The notes beneath the pieces are model-generated. The model was not told the origin of the DNA and searched no databases. It worked only from the letters and a program-made list of their open reading frames with translations. Of a DNA stretch of 9,951 bases, positions 1 to 5,651 are shown piece by piece; within the stretch, counting starts at the first letter, position 1, and every line of letters starts with the position of its first letter. A program made the position numbers and the translations under genes. The DNA comes from Nocardia sp. BMG51109 (GTDB taxonomy: Bacteria; Actinomycetota; Actinomycetes; Mycobacteriales; Mycobacteriaceae): positions 1-9,951 of the forward strand of contig NZ_JAFQ01000002.1 of the NCBI RefSeq assembly GCF_000526215.1. Reading direction: 5' to 3'.

Positions 1-98
1 AACGCCACGCCGAACAACAGAGCTGCAACCGCGCCGGGCTGTGTGCATACGGCAGCTACACCGATCAGCCCAAGAATCAGTAATGTCCGAGGATGCAT
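1..98 (-). CDS. Small membrane protein, N-terminus only (cut by window edge)
   Basis: The reading frame opens at ATG 98-96 and is still open at base 1, so only the first 32 residues are visible. They begin MHPRTLLILGLIGVAAV and form one or two hydrophobic stretches separated by TQPG, so this is a probable small membrane protein. The start is well supported: AAGGAGG lies at a good distance upstream, inside the 3' end of the preceding gene. The ATG shares one base with that gene's TGA (TGATG), so translation is probably coupled. It is the third gene of the leftward operon of the mobile element. Small hydrophobic proteins are common next to transfer genes in actinomycete elements (Spd-like), but nothing in these residues proves that role. 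Confidence 0.6.
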   Translation of the reverse strand, partial: MHPRTLLILGLIGVAAVCTQPGAVAALLFGVA

Positions 99-364
99 CA
101 CGCACCTCCTTGACGGAGATTCCGGCGACGACGCGCCTTAGCTGACTTCAATGCAAGTCGCGCGAAGTGCGCCTTTCGAGCGTGTTCGGCGCGGCGCGCT
201 CTTTCCTTCGGCGGCAGAACGCCGTCCGGATCAACCTGTCGCTCGAACTTGCTCGTCAAAGCAGCCCGCGCCTTTGCCGTCCTCGCGGCGCGATCCGGCG
301 TCTGTGCCCATGACGTATGAACAGCAATGCGGGCCTGAAGTACTCGATCGTCGTGGGTACTCAT
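98..364 (-). CDS. Small basic conserved hypothetical protein (88 aa)
   Basis: This gene encodes an 88-residue, very basic, Ala/Arg-rich protein with no membrane segment. The central signature, roughly FERQVDPDGVLPPKERARRAE followed by ARKAHFARLALKSAKARR, resembles short hypothetical proteins I know from actinobacterial genomes, often in plasmids and integrated elements. I know no established function. The composition suggests an alpha-helical nucleic-acid-associated protein, which is an inference. Its ATG overlaps the TGA of the upstream helix-turn-helix gene as ATGA (364-361), and its TGA overlaps the next ATG by one base, so it is the middle gene of a tightly coupled operon. Conservation of the signature plus the overlaps make it a real gene. 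Confidence 0.8.
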   Translation of the reverse strand: MSTHDDRVLQARIAVHTSWAQTPDRAARTAKARAALTSKFERQVDPDGVLPPKERARRAEHARKAHFARLALKSAKARRRRNLRQGGA

Positions 365-648
365 TCAGCACCGTCCGATTCGACGGGCTGTACCAAGGCG
401 ACGACCTCGGCTCGGCTGACATAGAGCACGCCTGATGGAGGCCGCCTATACGCCTTTAACATGCGACGGAAGATCCACCGGCGCACAGTTGTCGGGTGGA
501 CTCCTCCCGCCACGCGCGCTGCTTCCTTCAAGTTGATCAAATCACTTGGCGGAGAGAGGTATTCAGCAGCGCCTGATGTGGCACGCACTTTGCGCCCATG
601 CTGATCACCGACGATCAGTGTCGGACGCGAGGGATCTACACTGGACAT
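361..648 (-). CDS. Helix-turn-helix DNA-binding protein, excisionase-like
   Basis: This gene encodes 95 residues. From about residue 36 to 85 it matches the MerR-like helix-turn-helix fold of excisionases and small regulators (HTH_17 type): LINLKEAARVAGG, then TTVRRWIFRR, then a beta-wing ending YVSRAEVVAL. The first 35 residues form a low-complexity N-terminal extension. In an integrase-bearing element such a protein commonly acts as a recombination directionality factor (Xis). It could equally be a transcriptional regulator of replication or transfer genes: it heads an operon and is not adjacent to int. The ATG at 648 has AGGAG about 11 nt upstream, a rather long spacing. Its leader is overlapped by a likely antisense transcript, and its promoter contains operator-like repeats. 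Confidence 0.75.
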   Translation of the reverse strand: MSSVDPSRPTLIVGDQHGRKVRATSGAAEYLSPPSDLINLKEAARVAGGVHPTTVRRWIFRRMLKAYRRPPSGVLYVSRAEVVALVQPVESDGAE

Positions 649-690
649 GCTTCAGGGAACTCCTATCCGTCTGAAGTGCAGGAATGCTGA

Positions 691-708
691 AGCGGGCGGC
701 AACCCGCT
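691..708 (+). other. Hairpin 5' of the terminator
   Basis: AGCGGG (691-696) pairs perfectly with CCCGCT (703-708) around loop CGGCAA. It is followed by only two or three T residues, so it is a weak terminator at best. The loop region shares the 10-mer GGCGGCAACC (695-704) with the next hairpin (729-738). Confidence 0.5.
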
Positions 709-717
709 TTGGTCATT

Positions 718-754
718 GGCTCCCCGGCGGCGGCAACCACCGGGGAGCCTTTTT
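718..754 (+). terminator. Strong rho-independent terminator, plus-strand orientation
   Basis: A perfect 10-bp stem, GGCTCCCCGG (718-727) with CCGGGGAGCC (740-749), closes a 12-nt loop and is followed by TTTTT (750-754). On the minus strand the stem is not followed by a U tract, so it works only for rightward transcripts. It lies inside the leader of the leftward operon. Confidence 0.85.
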
Positions 755-792
755 CGTCACTGTCGTTGTCTGCTAGTTGCTAGAACTGACGA

Positions 793-810
793 CATCCTCA
801 ACTGTATATG
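793..810. promoter_or_regulatory. Operator-like near-palindrome O1
   Basis: CATCCTCA-AC-TGTATATG. The right half equals the consensus half-site TGTATATG, and the left half matches its complement at 5 of 8 positions. It covers the -10 hexamer (801-806) of the leftward promoter and overlaps O2 by 4 bp. It is probably a GntR regulator site. Confidence 0.45.
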
Positions 811-829
811 CACAGCTGTACATGCACAA
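801..829 (-). promoter_or_regulatory. Predicted promoter of the leftward operon
   Basis: On the minus strand, TTGTGC (829-824) and TACAGT (806-801) are separated by exactly 17 bp, a good actinobacterial -35/-10 pair. The spacer is almost entirely operator O2 and the -10 lies in O1, as expected for a repressed promoter. The predicted start, near 794, would give a leader of about 145 nt before the ATG at 648. Confidence 0.5.
807..824. promoter_or_regulatory. Operator-like near-palindrome O2
   Basis: TATGCACA-GC-TGTACATG is an 18-bp near-palindrome with 6 of 8 base pairs matching between half-sites. It fills the spacer of the predicted leftward promoter. Confidence 0.55.
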
Positions 830-838
830 GAGTCTGTC

Positions 839-856
839 TATACACAGTTGTCCATG
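839..856. promoter_or_regulatory. Operator-like near-palindrome O3
   Basis: TATACACA-GT-TGTCCATG, with 5 of 8 positions matching between halves, has the same spacing and core as O4 (ACA-GT-TGT). It lies upstream of both predicted promoters and could be a lower-affinity or bridging site. Confidence 0.4.
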
Positions 857-931
857 CCCAGGCGGACAGGCGGGCGGATAGACGGGTCATCGGGGCCGAC
901 AGGCACGAACGGCGGGAGTCGCCGCAGTGTG

Positions 932-949
932 CATATACAGTTGTGTATG
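932..949. promoter_or_regulatory. Operator-like near-palindrome O4 at the gntR promoter
   Basis: CATATACA-GT-TGTGTATG is the best site of the set, with 7 of 8 positions matching between half-sites. The 15-mer at 929-943 is the exact reverse complement of 799-813. It overlaps the predicted -10 TATGAT (946-951) of the regulator gene, so autoregulation is likely. Confidence 0.6.
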
Positions 950-951
950 AT
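946..951 (+). promoter_or_regulatory. Predicted -10 box of the GntR gene
   Basis: TATGAT is one mismatch from TATAAT and sits about 50 bp before the ATG at 1003. No clear -35 box is visible 16-18 bp upstream. Translation of the regulator is supported by GGAAGGA at 988-994, 8 nt before the start codon. Confidence 0.45.
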
Positions 952-1002
952 AAGAATGATTTTCAATAAGAGAACCGCGCACGGCTCGGAAGGACTCGGT
1001 TC

Positions 1003-1695
1003 ATGACAGAACCCGCATATGTCTCGATTGCCGCAGAGTACGCCCGCCAGATCCGCAGTGGCGCGCTTCCTGCCGGCACTCAGATGCGGAGCCTCAACGA
1101 ACTGGTCGAACGGCATAGCGTCTCGAAGATCGTCATCATCCAAGCCATACAGCTGCTAGAGCGGCAGGGGCTTGTCCGTACCGTTCCTCGACGGGGAACC
1201 TTCATCACGGATCATCCGAACCTGGTTCGAGTCGCGCCCGAACGTCAGATGGAGGATCCTGAGGACACCTTCGGTCACGAGTCCGATCGGGATGTTCGCA
1301 TCGAGCGAGACAGCGAGCGACTTCCCGCATCAGAGGAGCTTGCGGATGCATTCGCGATATCCCCAGGGAGCGAAGTACTTCACACCATCACCCGTGCGAC
1401 CGAGGATGGTCGGCCGATCTCAATATCCGACACGTATCAGCCGACCGAAGCGGCGGACATCTCAGCTGCCACAGTGCTCGAAGAGACTGTGGCCGATCGT
1501 ATCCCGCTGGAGTCGCACGCTACATGGCTCGAGACACCCGCAGGTGATCTCGTCAAGTCGGTTCGTCAGCGGTACCTTGGCCCGGGCGAACAAGTGCTAA
1601 TGGTGTCCGAGATCTCCTATCCCCGAGACCGATACGACGCATTCGTGTTCCGGATGGAACTTCAACAACAACTGAAGCAATCGCCTACCGAGTAG
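1003..1695 (+). CDS. GntR-family transcriptional regulator with UTRA domain
   Basis: This gene encodes 230 residues. Residues about 5-70 form a GntR winged helix-turn-helix: YVSIAAEYARQIRSG, LPAGTQMRSLNELVERHSVS, then LLERQGLVRTVPRRGTFI. Residues about 90-225 resemble a UTRA (HutC/FarR-type) ligand-binding domain, with PISISDTYQP and VLMVSEISYP typical of its core strands. In actinomycete integrative elements GntR/UTRA proteins (KorSA and TraR type) repress replication or transfer functions, and some respond to small effectors. Here the gene is divergent from the helix-turn-helix operon, and the shared gap carries four related palindromes, the best one on its own -10, so it probably represses both directions. 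The effector is unknown. The RBS GGAAGGA supports the start. The gene ends 15 bp from the convergent methyltransferase. Confidence 0.88.
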   Translation: MTEPAYVSIAAEYARQIRSGALPAGTQMRSLNELVERHSVSKIVIIQAIQLLERQGLVRTVPRRGTFITDHPNLVRVAPERQMEDPEDTFGHESDRDVRIERDSERLPASEELADAFAISPGSEVLHTITRATEDGRPISISDTYQPTEAADISAATVLEETVADRIPLESHATWLETPAGDLVKSVRQRYLGPGEQVLMVSEISYPRDRYDAFVFRMELQQQLKQSPTE

Positions 1696-1710
1696 GACAG
1701 TCAAGCGATG

Positions 1711-2547
1711 TCAGCGACGCACCCAGCCTTGCGCTACATCGGCCAGGTTCCACCACGAAACATATTGCGAATCTTCGGATTCCAGCTTCCACGCTGAGGT
1801 CAGGGCATCGAAGAATGCGTCATCGCCGGTCTTGCCACCCTTGGGTTCACCGATGAACAGGAGGCGATCACCTCCAGCTCGACTGAACTCGTCAAGCGCG
1901 GTCGATGCCATCTCGTTGCCCCATCCCGGCGGCCAGCAGAGGAACAATACGTGATCCGAGCGGTCACGGATCCGTTCCGTGAACGCCCCCAGACCACCGA
2001 CGTTGTGCCAGACATCGCGTTGCCCGGATGCACCGGGAAACGAGACGTTCTCAGTGGTGTCAGGTGGTTCAGAATCGTAGGCGTCAACCGTCAGACCAGC
2101 AGTGGTCAACTGAGCCGCCCAATAACCACGCCCGGCACCGAGTTCGACCACGTCCTTGCCAGCACAGAACTCGACCATCCAGTTGATCGTCTCTGGCGAC
2201 GGAATGGCGTAGGCATAGACCGCTTGCAAAATCGTCTGCGCAAACCCAAGCCGCGCACTTCCTTCAGAGCGACCACCATCGACTACTCGACGCCCCTGAC
2301 GTTCTGAAACTGAAGGGGCAACGATGTCCCAGTATGGATTCCGGCTCTGAGTATCGCCCCCGGTCATGTAGTTCACGAACCGGAGGTCGAACGCAGCGTC
2401 AGCCTGGTCGTCACCGCTGCCGGGCAGCATCGGTGCCGTGTCCAGGTAGTCAGCTACCTTCGGGTACTCGGTCCGGAGACGGTTCGCGTCGCCCAGCAGG
2501 GCTGCCAGTTGATCACGACGTTCGGTTGTCAGCGTCAGATCAGCCAT
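1711..2547 (-). CDS. SAM-dependent methyltransferase-like protein, substrate unknown
   Basis: This gene encodes 278 residues from the chosen ATG at 2547, which has GGGGAG 10 nt upstream. The frame stays open to an earlier ATG at 2640, but that start lacks a good RBS. The class I Rossmann fold is recognisable: motif I VVELGAGRGYW (residues 133-143), an acidic residue after strand 2 in DAYDSE (about 158), and strand 4 as LFLCWPPGWG (201-210). Strand 5 is LLFIGEPKGG. The WPP motif is reminiscent of the (D/N)PP(Y/F/W) motif of amino-group DNA methylases, but it is not canonical and there is no recognition domain. The substrate could be DNA, protein or a small molecule. It sits 107 bp downstream of int on the same strand and may be co-transcribed, so it is best read as element cargo, for instance protection from restriction. 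That role is an inference. Confidence 0.72.
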   Translation of the reverse strand: MADLTLTTERRDQLAALLGDANRLRTEYPKVADYLDTAPMLPGSGDDQADAAFDLRFVNYMTGGDTQSRNPYWDIVAPSVSERQGRRVVDGGRSEGSARLGFAQTILQAVYAYAIPSPETINWMVEFCAGKDVVELGAGRGYWAAQLTTAGLTVDAYDSEPPDTTENVSFPGASGQRDVWHNVGGLGAFTERIRDRSDHVLFLCWPPGWGNEMASTALDEFSRAGGDRLLFIGEPKGGKTGDDAFFDALTSAWKLESEDSQYVSWWNLADVAQGWVRR

Positions 2548-2654
2548 GCTCTTGATTCTCCCCTGAAAGAGGCAAGCTTCGAGACCTACTTGCCGAAAGT
2601 GGCTGGTACCTGTGCATACCCGCGTCTTCTGCTTCGCCAAAGTTCGCGACGAAC

Positions 2655-3587
2655 CTAGATCTGATCACCAAGCCGTGCTCGCCGATGAGCCGCCTTGGCG
2701 CGATCAACCGCAACAGACTTCCCGTACTTCGCGAGCATCTGTCGACTCCGCCAACCTGCCAGCATCATGAGGTCTTGCTCTTGGCCACCATTGTCCAGCC
2801 AGTTGTGGGCGAAGAAGTGCCGGAACTGATGCGGGTGAATGTGTTCGATGCCGGCAGCCTGACAACGCCGTTCCACCATCTGCCCTATACCGTGGTCGGT
2901 CATCGGCCCGAACTTCCCCAGCCACAATGCAGGCTCATCGTTGACGGCCTTCGGGTGCTGAGCCCGGACCCGCAGATATCGACGCAGTGCCGTACGGGTC
3001 TTGTCGCCGAAGGGGACGGTCCGTGGCCGACGGCCTTTGCCAAGCACGGTCGCCGTGTTCTCCGCGAAGTCGAGAGCGTCAACCGACAGCGGAGCAATCT
3101 CACCTCGACGACAACCGGTGTCAAGGAACAGCCGGATAATCGCAGTATCTCGGCGATCTTCGAAGTTGGTTCCCGCGCACTCGGCAAGCAACCTCTTCAG
3201 CGCGTCGAGCGGAGGTACAGGTACCTGCCGCTCCGGAGCGTCCGGTTGCGTCATCCGGTCGAACGGGTTGACCTCGATGATCTCCTCCGTCTCGAGGTAC
3301 TTGAAGAACTGTTGCAGACTCCGATACTGGCCACGCGCGTACTCCGGCGACAGCGGCTCACCGGTACGCAGATTCGTTCTGGTGAGTAAAGATTCAATGT
3401 ACTGACCGATGTGTTCTCGCGTGATCGCTGGACCGGTAGTCGGAAGTTCGTTCGCAGCAAGGTAGGCCCTGAAGTACTCGATGTGCTTCAAGTAGCCATT
3501 GATCGTGCGCTGGCTGCGGTTCTTCCGGCGTAGCTCGGTGGCGAAATCCTCCGCCAGCTCCCGGATGTCGTCCAAATCCGAGGTCAT
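2655..3587 (-). CDS. int: Tyrosine recombinase / site-specific integrase
   Basis: This gene encodes 310 residues, a typical length for XerC/D-like integrases. An N-terminal SAM-like core-binding domain (about residues 8-105) precedes the catalytic domain (about 122-305). The active-site set is complete: R160 in TGCRRGE, K184 in LGKGRR, H253 and R256 in HPHQFRH, W279 in AGWRS at the His/Trp position, and nucleophile Y288 in LAKYGKS. It catalyses insertion and excision of the element at a short attachment core. The gene starts 100 bp from the 3' end of tRNA(CAU) and is transcribed away from it, the usual layout when the tRNA 3' end is attB. The start ATG has only a short AGGG-type RBS. No frameshift or missing catalytic residue is seen, so the enzyme should be active. 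Confidence 0.95.
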   Translation of the reverse strand: MTSDLDDIRELAEDFATELRRKNRSQRTINGYLKHIEYFRAYLAANELPTTGPAITREHIGQYIESLLTRTNLRTGEPLSPEYARGQYRSLQQFFKYLETEEIIEVNPFDRMTQPDAPERQVPVPPLDALKRLLAECAGTNFEDRRDTAIIRLFLDTGCRRGEIAPLSVDALDFAENTATVLGKGRRPRTVPFGDKTRTALRRYLRVRAQHPKAVNDEPALWLGKFGPMTDHGIGQMVERRCQAAGIEHIHPHQFRHFFAHNWLDNGGQEQDLMMLAGWRSRQMLAKYGKSVAVDRAKAAHRRARLGDQI

Positions 3588-3686
3588 AGCACCCTACGGT
3601 ACGCGCACAGTCTAAAGCTCAACAAGCGCTGTTCTGGATCAACTCGGCTCAACGATTCAGCGTTCACGCTGGTGGGGCGGGGTGAG
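3588..3686. other. Attachment-site flank between int and tRNA
   Basis: This 99-bp gap is where an element-derived attachment arm is expected. GCTCAAC occurs at 3617-3623 and again at 3647-3653, with a partial copy ATCAACT at 3639-3645; these could be integrase arm-type sites. The core would lie in the 3' part of the tRNA. No second copy of the tRNA 3' end is found in this window, so the other boundary lies beyond base 1. Confidence 0.4.
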
Positions 3687-3760
3687 TGGGACGGGTGGGG
3701 CTCGAACCCACGACCAACGGATTATGAGTCCGCGGCTCTAACCGACTGAGCTACCGTCCC
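3687..3760 (-). tRNA. tRNA with CAU anticodon (elongator Met, or Ile2)
   Basis: This is a complete 74-nt cloverleaf. The acceptor GGGACGG pairs with CCGTCCC plus discriminator A, the D-arm is GCTC/GAGC, the anticodon stem GCGGA/TCCGT surrounds loop CTCATAA (anticodon CAU), and the T-arm GTGGG/CCCAC surrounds TTCGAGC. CCA is not encoded, as is common in actinobacteria. It is not the initiator type, because the first base pair is G-C. Elongator methionine is the default call. The lysidine-modified Ile2 tRNA has the same loop and cannot be excluded; the TTGGTC variable region is reminiscent of it. The 3' end faces the integrase gene and is the presumed attachment site. Confidence 0.95.
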
Positions 3761-3890
3761 CCGACCGCAGCGTGTGTATGCGGGCGTCAAGATGTTACCG
3801 GGTCGGGCGTGTTAGCACCTATTCGGATCGCCGTTGGGCGGATTGCGGACTAGGGTGAGGGCGGTACCGACCCCCGATGGGAGGGCAGGC

Positions 3891-4325
3891 GTGGCGGATC
3901 TGTTCGTGAACGTGTTGCGGGCGCATCAGTGGTTGTACGAGAAGTCGGACGGGCTGGTGGGGCATCGGCTGCTGTTCGGGAATCCGACCTTGTTGCTGCG
4001 GACGGTCGGGCGCAAGACGGGGCTGGCGCGGACCAACGCGCTGACCTATGCGCAGGACGGTCAGGACTATCTGGTCACCGCCTCCAAGGGCGGGGCGCCC
4101 GAGCCGCCGGGATGGCTGGCCAACCTGAAGGCCAAGCCCGACAACGAGATCCAGGTGGGCAAGCGACGGATACCGGTTACGGCCCGGGCGACCTATCCCG
4201 ACGATCCCGACTACGCGCGCCGGTGGAAGCTGGTCGACAAGGTCAACCACGGGCGCTACACCCAGTACCAGACCAAGACCGACCGCAAGATCGCGGTCGT
4301 GGTGCTGACCCCGCGCAACGCCTGA
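3891..4325 (+). CDS. Deazaflavin (F420)-dependent nitroreductase, Ddn family
   Basis: This gene encodes 144 residues from GTG 3891, chosen because GGGAGGG sits about 6 nt upstream; an open frame to ATG 3834 has no such support. The family signature is clear in order: LLLRTVGRKTG (residues 34-44), YLVTASKGGA (60-69), WLANLKAKP (75-83) and YTQYQTKTDRKI (123-134). These match the split-beta-barrel F420H2-binding fold of mycobacterial Ddn, a quinone reductase that also activates nitroimidazole prodrugs. The SKGG segment and the C-terminal tyrosines occupy the places that line the cofactor and substrate pocket in Ddn. The usual role proposed is menaquinone or other electrophile reduction at the membrane. 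It is convergent with the next gene, 64 bp away. The exact substrate is not predictable. Confidence 0.9.
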   Translation: MADLFVNVLRAHQWLYEKSDGLVGHRLLFGNPTLLLRTVGRKTGLARTNALTYAQDGQDYLVTASKGGAPEPPGWLANLKAKPDNEIQVGKRRIPVTARATYPDDPDYARRWKLVDKVNHGRYTQYQTKTDRKIAVVVLTPRNA

Positions 4326-4389
4326 ACCGAGCCCCGGCCCGGCCCGGGCATCAGCCCGTGGCCGACCGGCGTCGGATCGCCTCCTCGCG

Positions 4390-5385
4390 TCACATCGTCA
4401 GAATCGTGCGCCCCACGGCCTGCCGAGCCTCGATGGCGGCATGGGCGGCGGCGGCCTGATCGAGCGGGAAGGTCTGGCCGACAACGACTTCCAAATCTCC
4501 CTCGGCAGCCATGTCGAAAGCTCGCGCTCCCAGTGCCGCCCAGTCCACGCCGGAGTTGGTGATGTCCATCAGGGACAGGACGGTAATGCCCGCCGCGGCA
4601 GCGCGTTCGGTGTCCAGTTCCGCGAAGCCGCCTGCCGCGTTGCCGTATCCGAGATACCGGCCGCCCGGGGCGATAGCGCCCAGGGAGTCCCCGCCGATCG
4701 GCCCGCCGGCGCCGTCCAGCACCGCGGACACCCCGGTACCGCCGGTCAGCCCCAGCACCTGGTCCGCCCAGCCGGGTTCCTCGTAGTCGATCGCCTCGCT
4801 CGCGCCCAGCCGACGCGCCAGGTCGAGCTTCGTATCCCCGTGCGCGGCGGCGATCACCGTGGCCCCGGCCGACCGCGCCAGCTGGGTGAGCAGCGTGCCC
4901 AAGCCGCCGCCCGCGGCGGTGATCAGCACCGGCTGCCCCGGCCGGAATGCCGCGCTCCCGGCCACCGCCATCGCGGCCCTGCCGTCGTGCACCAGCGCCG
5001 CGGCGTGCACGAAGTCCAGGGCGCCAGGTAGTTCGGTGAGCGTCTGCGCCTTCGCCGGCGCCCGCTCGGCGTAGCCGCCGACGGGTAGCCCGCCGCCGAT
5101 CCCGCTGGCGGCGGTGGCGGTCGCTACCCGTTTGCCGACCCATCCCGGATCGACGTCCTTCCCTACGGCGGACACGACTCCGGCGACCGCCCCGCCCGGC
5201 ACGTACGGCGGGCGGACGGCGAAGAAGTCGGTGCCCCATCCGCTGCGCAACCGCACGTCGAGGAACATCACATCCGCCGCCGCGACATCGATCACAACTT
5301 CGCCGGTCCCGGCCACCGGATCCGGCGCCGTGCCGGCCACCAGCACGCCCGGACCACCGAACGACTTCGCCTCGATCACCCGCAT
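4390..5385 (-). CDS. Zinc-free MDR oxidoreductase, quinone oxidoreductase-like
   Basis: This gene encodes 331 residues starting MRVIEAKSFGGPGVL, the usual opening of the family. ATG 5397 or an earlier in-frame codon near 5439 are alternatives, and GAAGGG lies just before 5397. The N-terminal GroES-like domain contains PYVPGGAVAGVVSAVG (residues 60-75). The nucleotide-binding site is ITAAGGGLGTLLTQLA (155-170), an AxxGxxG-type loop typical of NADPH-using quinone reductases. Further markers are LGASEAIDY (193-201) and the C-terminal HAAIEARQAVGRTIL. The cysteine cluster of zinc-binding alcohol dehydrogenases is absent. It should reduce quinones or alpha,beta-unsaturated carbonyl compounds with NADPH in the cytoplasm. 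It appears monocistronic. The natural substrate is unknown. Confidence 0.9.
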   Translation of the reverse strand: MRVIEAKSFGGPGVLVAGTAPDPVAGTGEVVIDVAAADVMFLDVRLRSGWGTDFFAVRPPYVPGGAVAGVVSAVGKDVDPGWVGKRVATATAASGIGGGLPVGGYAERAPAKAQTLTELPGALDFVHAAALVHDGRAAMAVAGSAAFRPGQPVLITAAGGGLGTLLTQLARSAGATVIAAAHGDTKLDLARRLGASEAIDYEEPGWADQVLGLTGGTGVSAVLDGAGGPIGGDSLGAIAPGGRYLGYGNAAGGFAELDTERAAAAGITVLSLMDITNSGVDWAALGARAFDMAAEGDLEVVVGQTFPLDQAAAAHAAIEARQAVGRTILTM

Positions 5386-5515
5386 CTTCGACCACATCCC
5401 TTCGTTCTCGCGATGAGCACAGCCTTCTACCTGAAGCAAGGTTCAGGTCAAGCGCGGATGCGGGAACTTCGCCGATCCGGGTGTGCCGTTTGGTGATCGG
5501 CCGAAATGTCCGTTA

Positions 5516-5620
5516 CCCTCACAGGTGAGGGGAGTACTTCCCAAGTGCCATACCGGTCAGTACGGATTCCGCCATCGGAATCCCCGGGTGGCCACCCGAG
5601 TGAGGGTGAAGGAGACCTCG
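5516..5620 (+). ncRNA. yybP-ykoY family manganese riboswitch aptamer
   Basis: The class is recognised from GGGGAGTA (5529-5536) on the 5' side and GAAGGAGACC (5608-5617) on the 3' side, which match the two conserved internal-loop segments that bind Mn2+, and from its position before a terC/ykoY-type gene. P1 can form between TGAGG (5526-5530) and CCTCG (5616-5620). Internal hairpins include GGATTCCG/CGGAATCC (5564-5571 with 5576-5583) and the palindrome CGGGTGGCCACCCG (5585-5598). An upstream segment CCCTCAC (5516-5522) can pair with GTGAGGG (5525-5531) and would break P1. Family knowledge predicts that Mn2+ turns on the downstream exporter. The call was made by eye, without a covariance model. 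Confidence 0.85.
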
Positions 5621-5643
5621 GGTGTTGAGCCATGCCCGAGGAG
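5616..5643 (+). promoter_or_regulatory. Riboswitch expression platform: RBS-sequestering hairpin
   Basis: CCTCGGG (5616-5622) pairs with CCCGAGG (5635-5641). The 3' arm contains the first bases of the Shine-Dalgarno AGGAG (5639-5643), 8 nt before ATG 5652. The 5' arm is the same CCTCG that closes aptamer P1, so the two structures exclude each other. The hairpin is also followed by a T run (5647-5651), so some termination is possible. Confidence 0.7.
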
Positions 5644-5651
5644 ATCTTTTT

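Larger units (their letters stand above)
649..754 (+). ncRNA. Candidate short antisense RNA ending in an intrinsic terminator
   Basis: No convincing plus-strand gene lies upstream of the strong terminator at 718-754, so some other plus-strand transcript must use it. A possible -10 hexamer TACACT (637-642) would start a transcript near 649. That gives an RNA of about 105 nt with a hairpin at 691-708 and the terminator hairpin. The RNA would be fully complementary to the 5' leader of the leftward operon. No good -35 box is visible, so the 5' end is uncertain. The existence of the RNA is inferred from terminator placement, not shown. Confidence 0.35.

Noticed and set aside
793..949. Iterons of a replication origin
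   Set aside because: The repeats are palindromic, few, and placed exactly on promoter elements of a GntR gene and its divergent partner, which fits operators better than direct-repeat iterons.
647..1143. Overlapping open frames on both strands of the regulatory gap (647-1006 plus, 838-1143 minus)
   Set aside because: They run through a terminator, operators and promoters, have no RBS and show no protein family features.
3687..3760. Initiator tRNA-fMet
   Set aside because: The acceptor stem starts with a paired G-C instead of the unpaired first position of bacterial initiators, and the anticodon stem lacks the three consecutive G-C pairs.
4256..5395. 379-codon minus-strand open frame over the MDR oxidoreductase
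   Set aside because: It is Arg/Gly-rich with no motifs; the other minus frame gives a complete NADPH-binding oxidoreductase.
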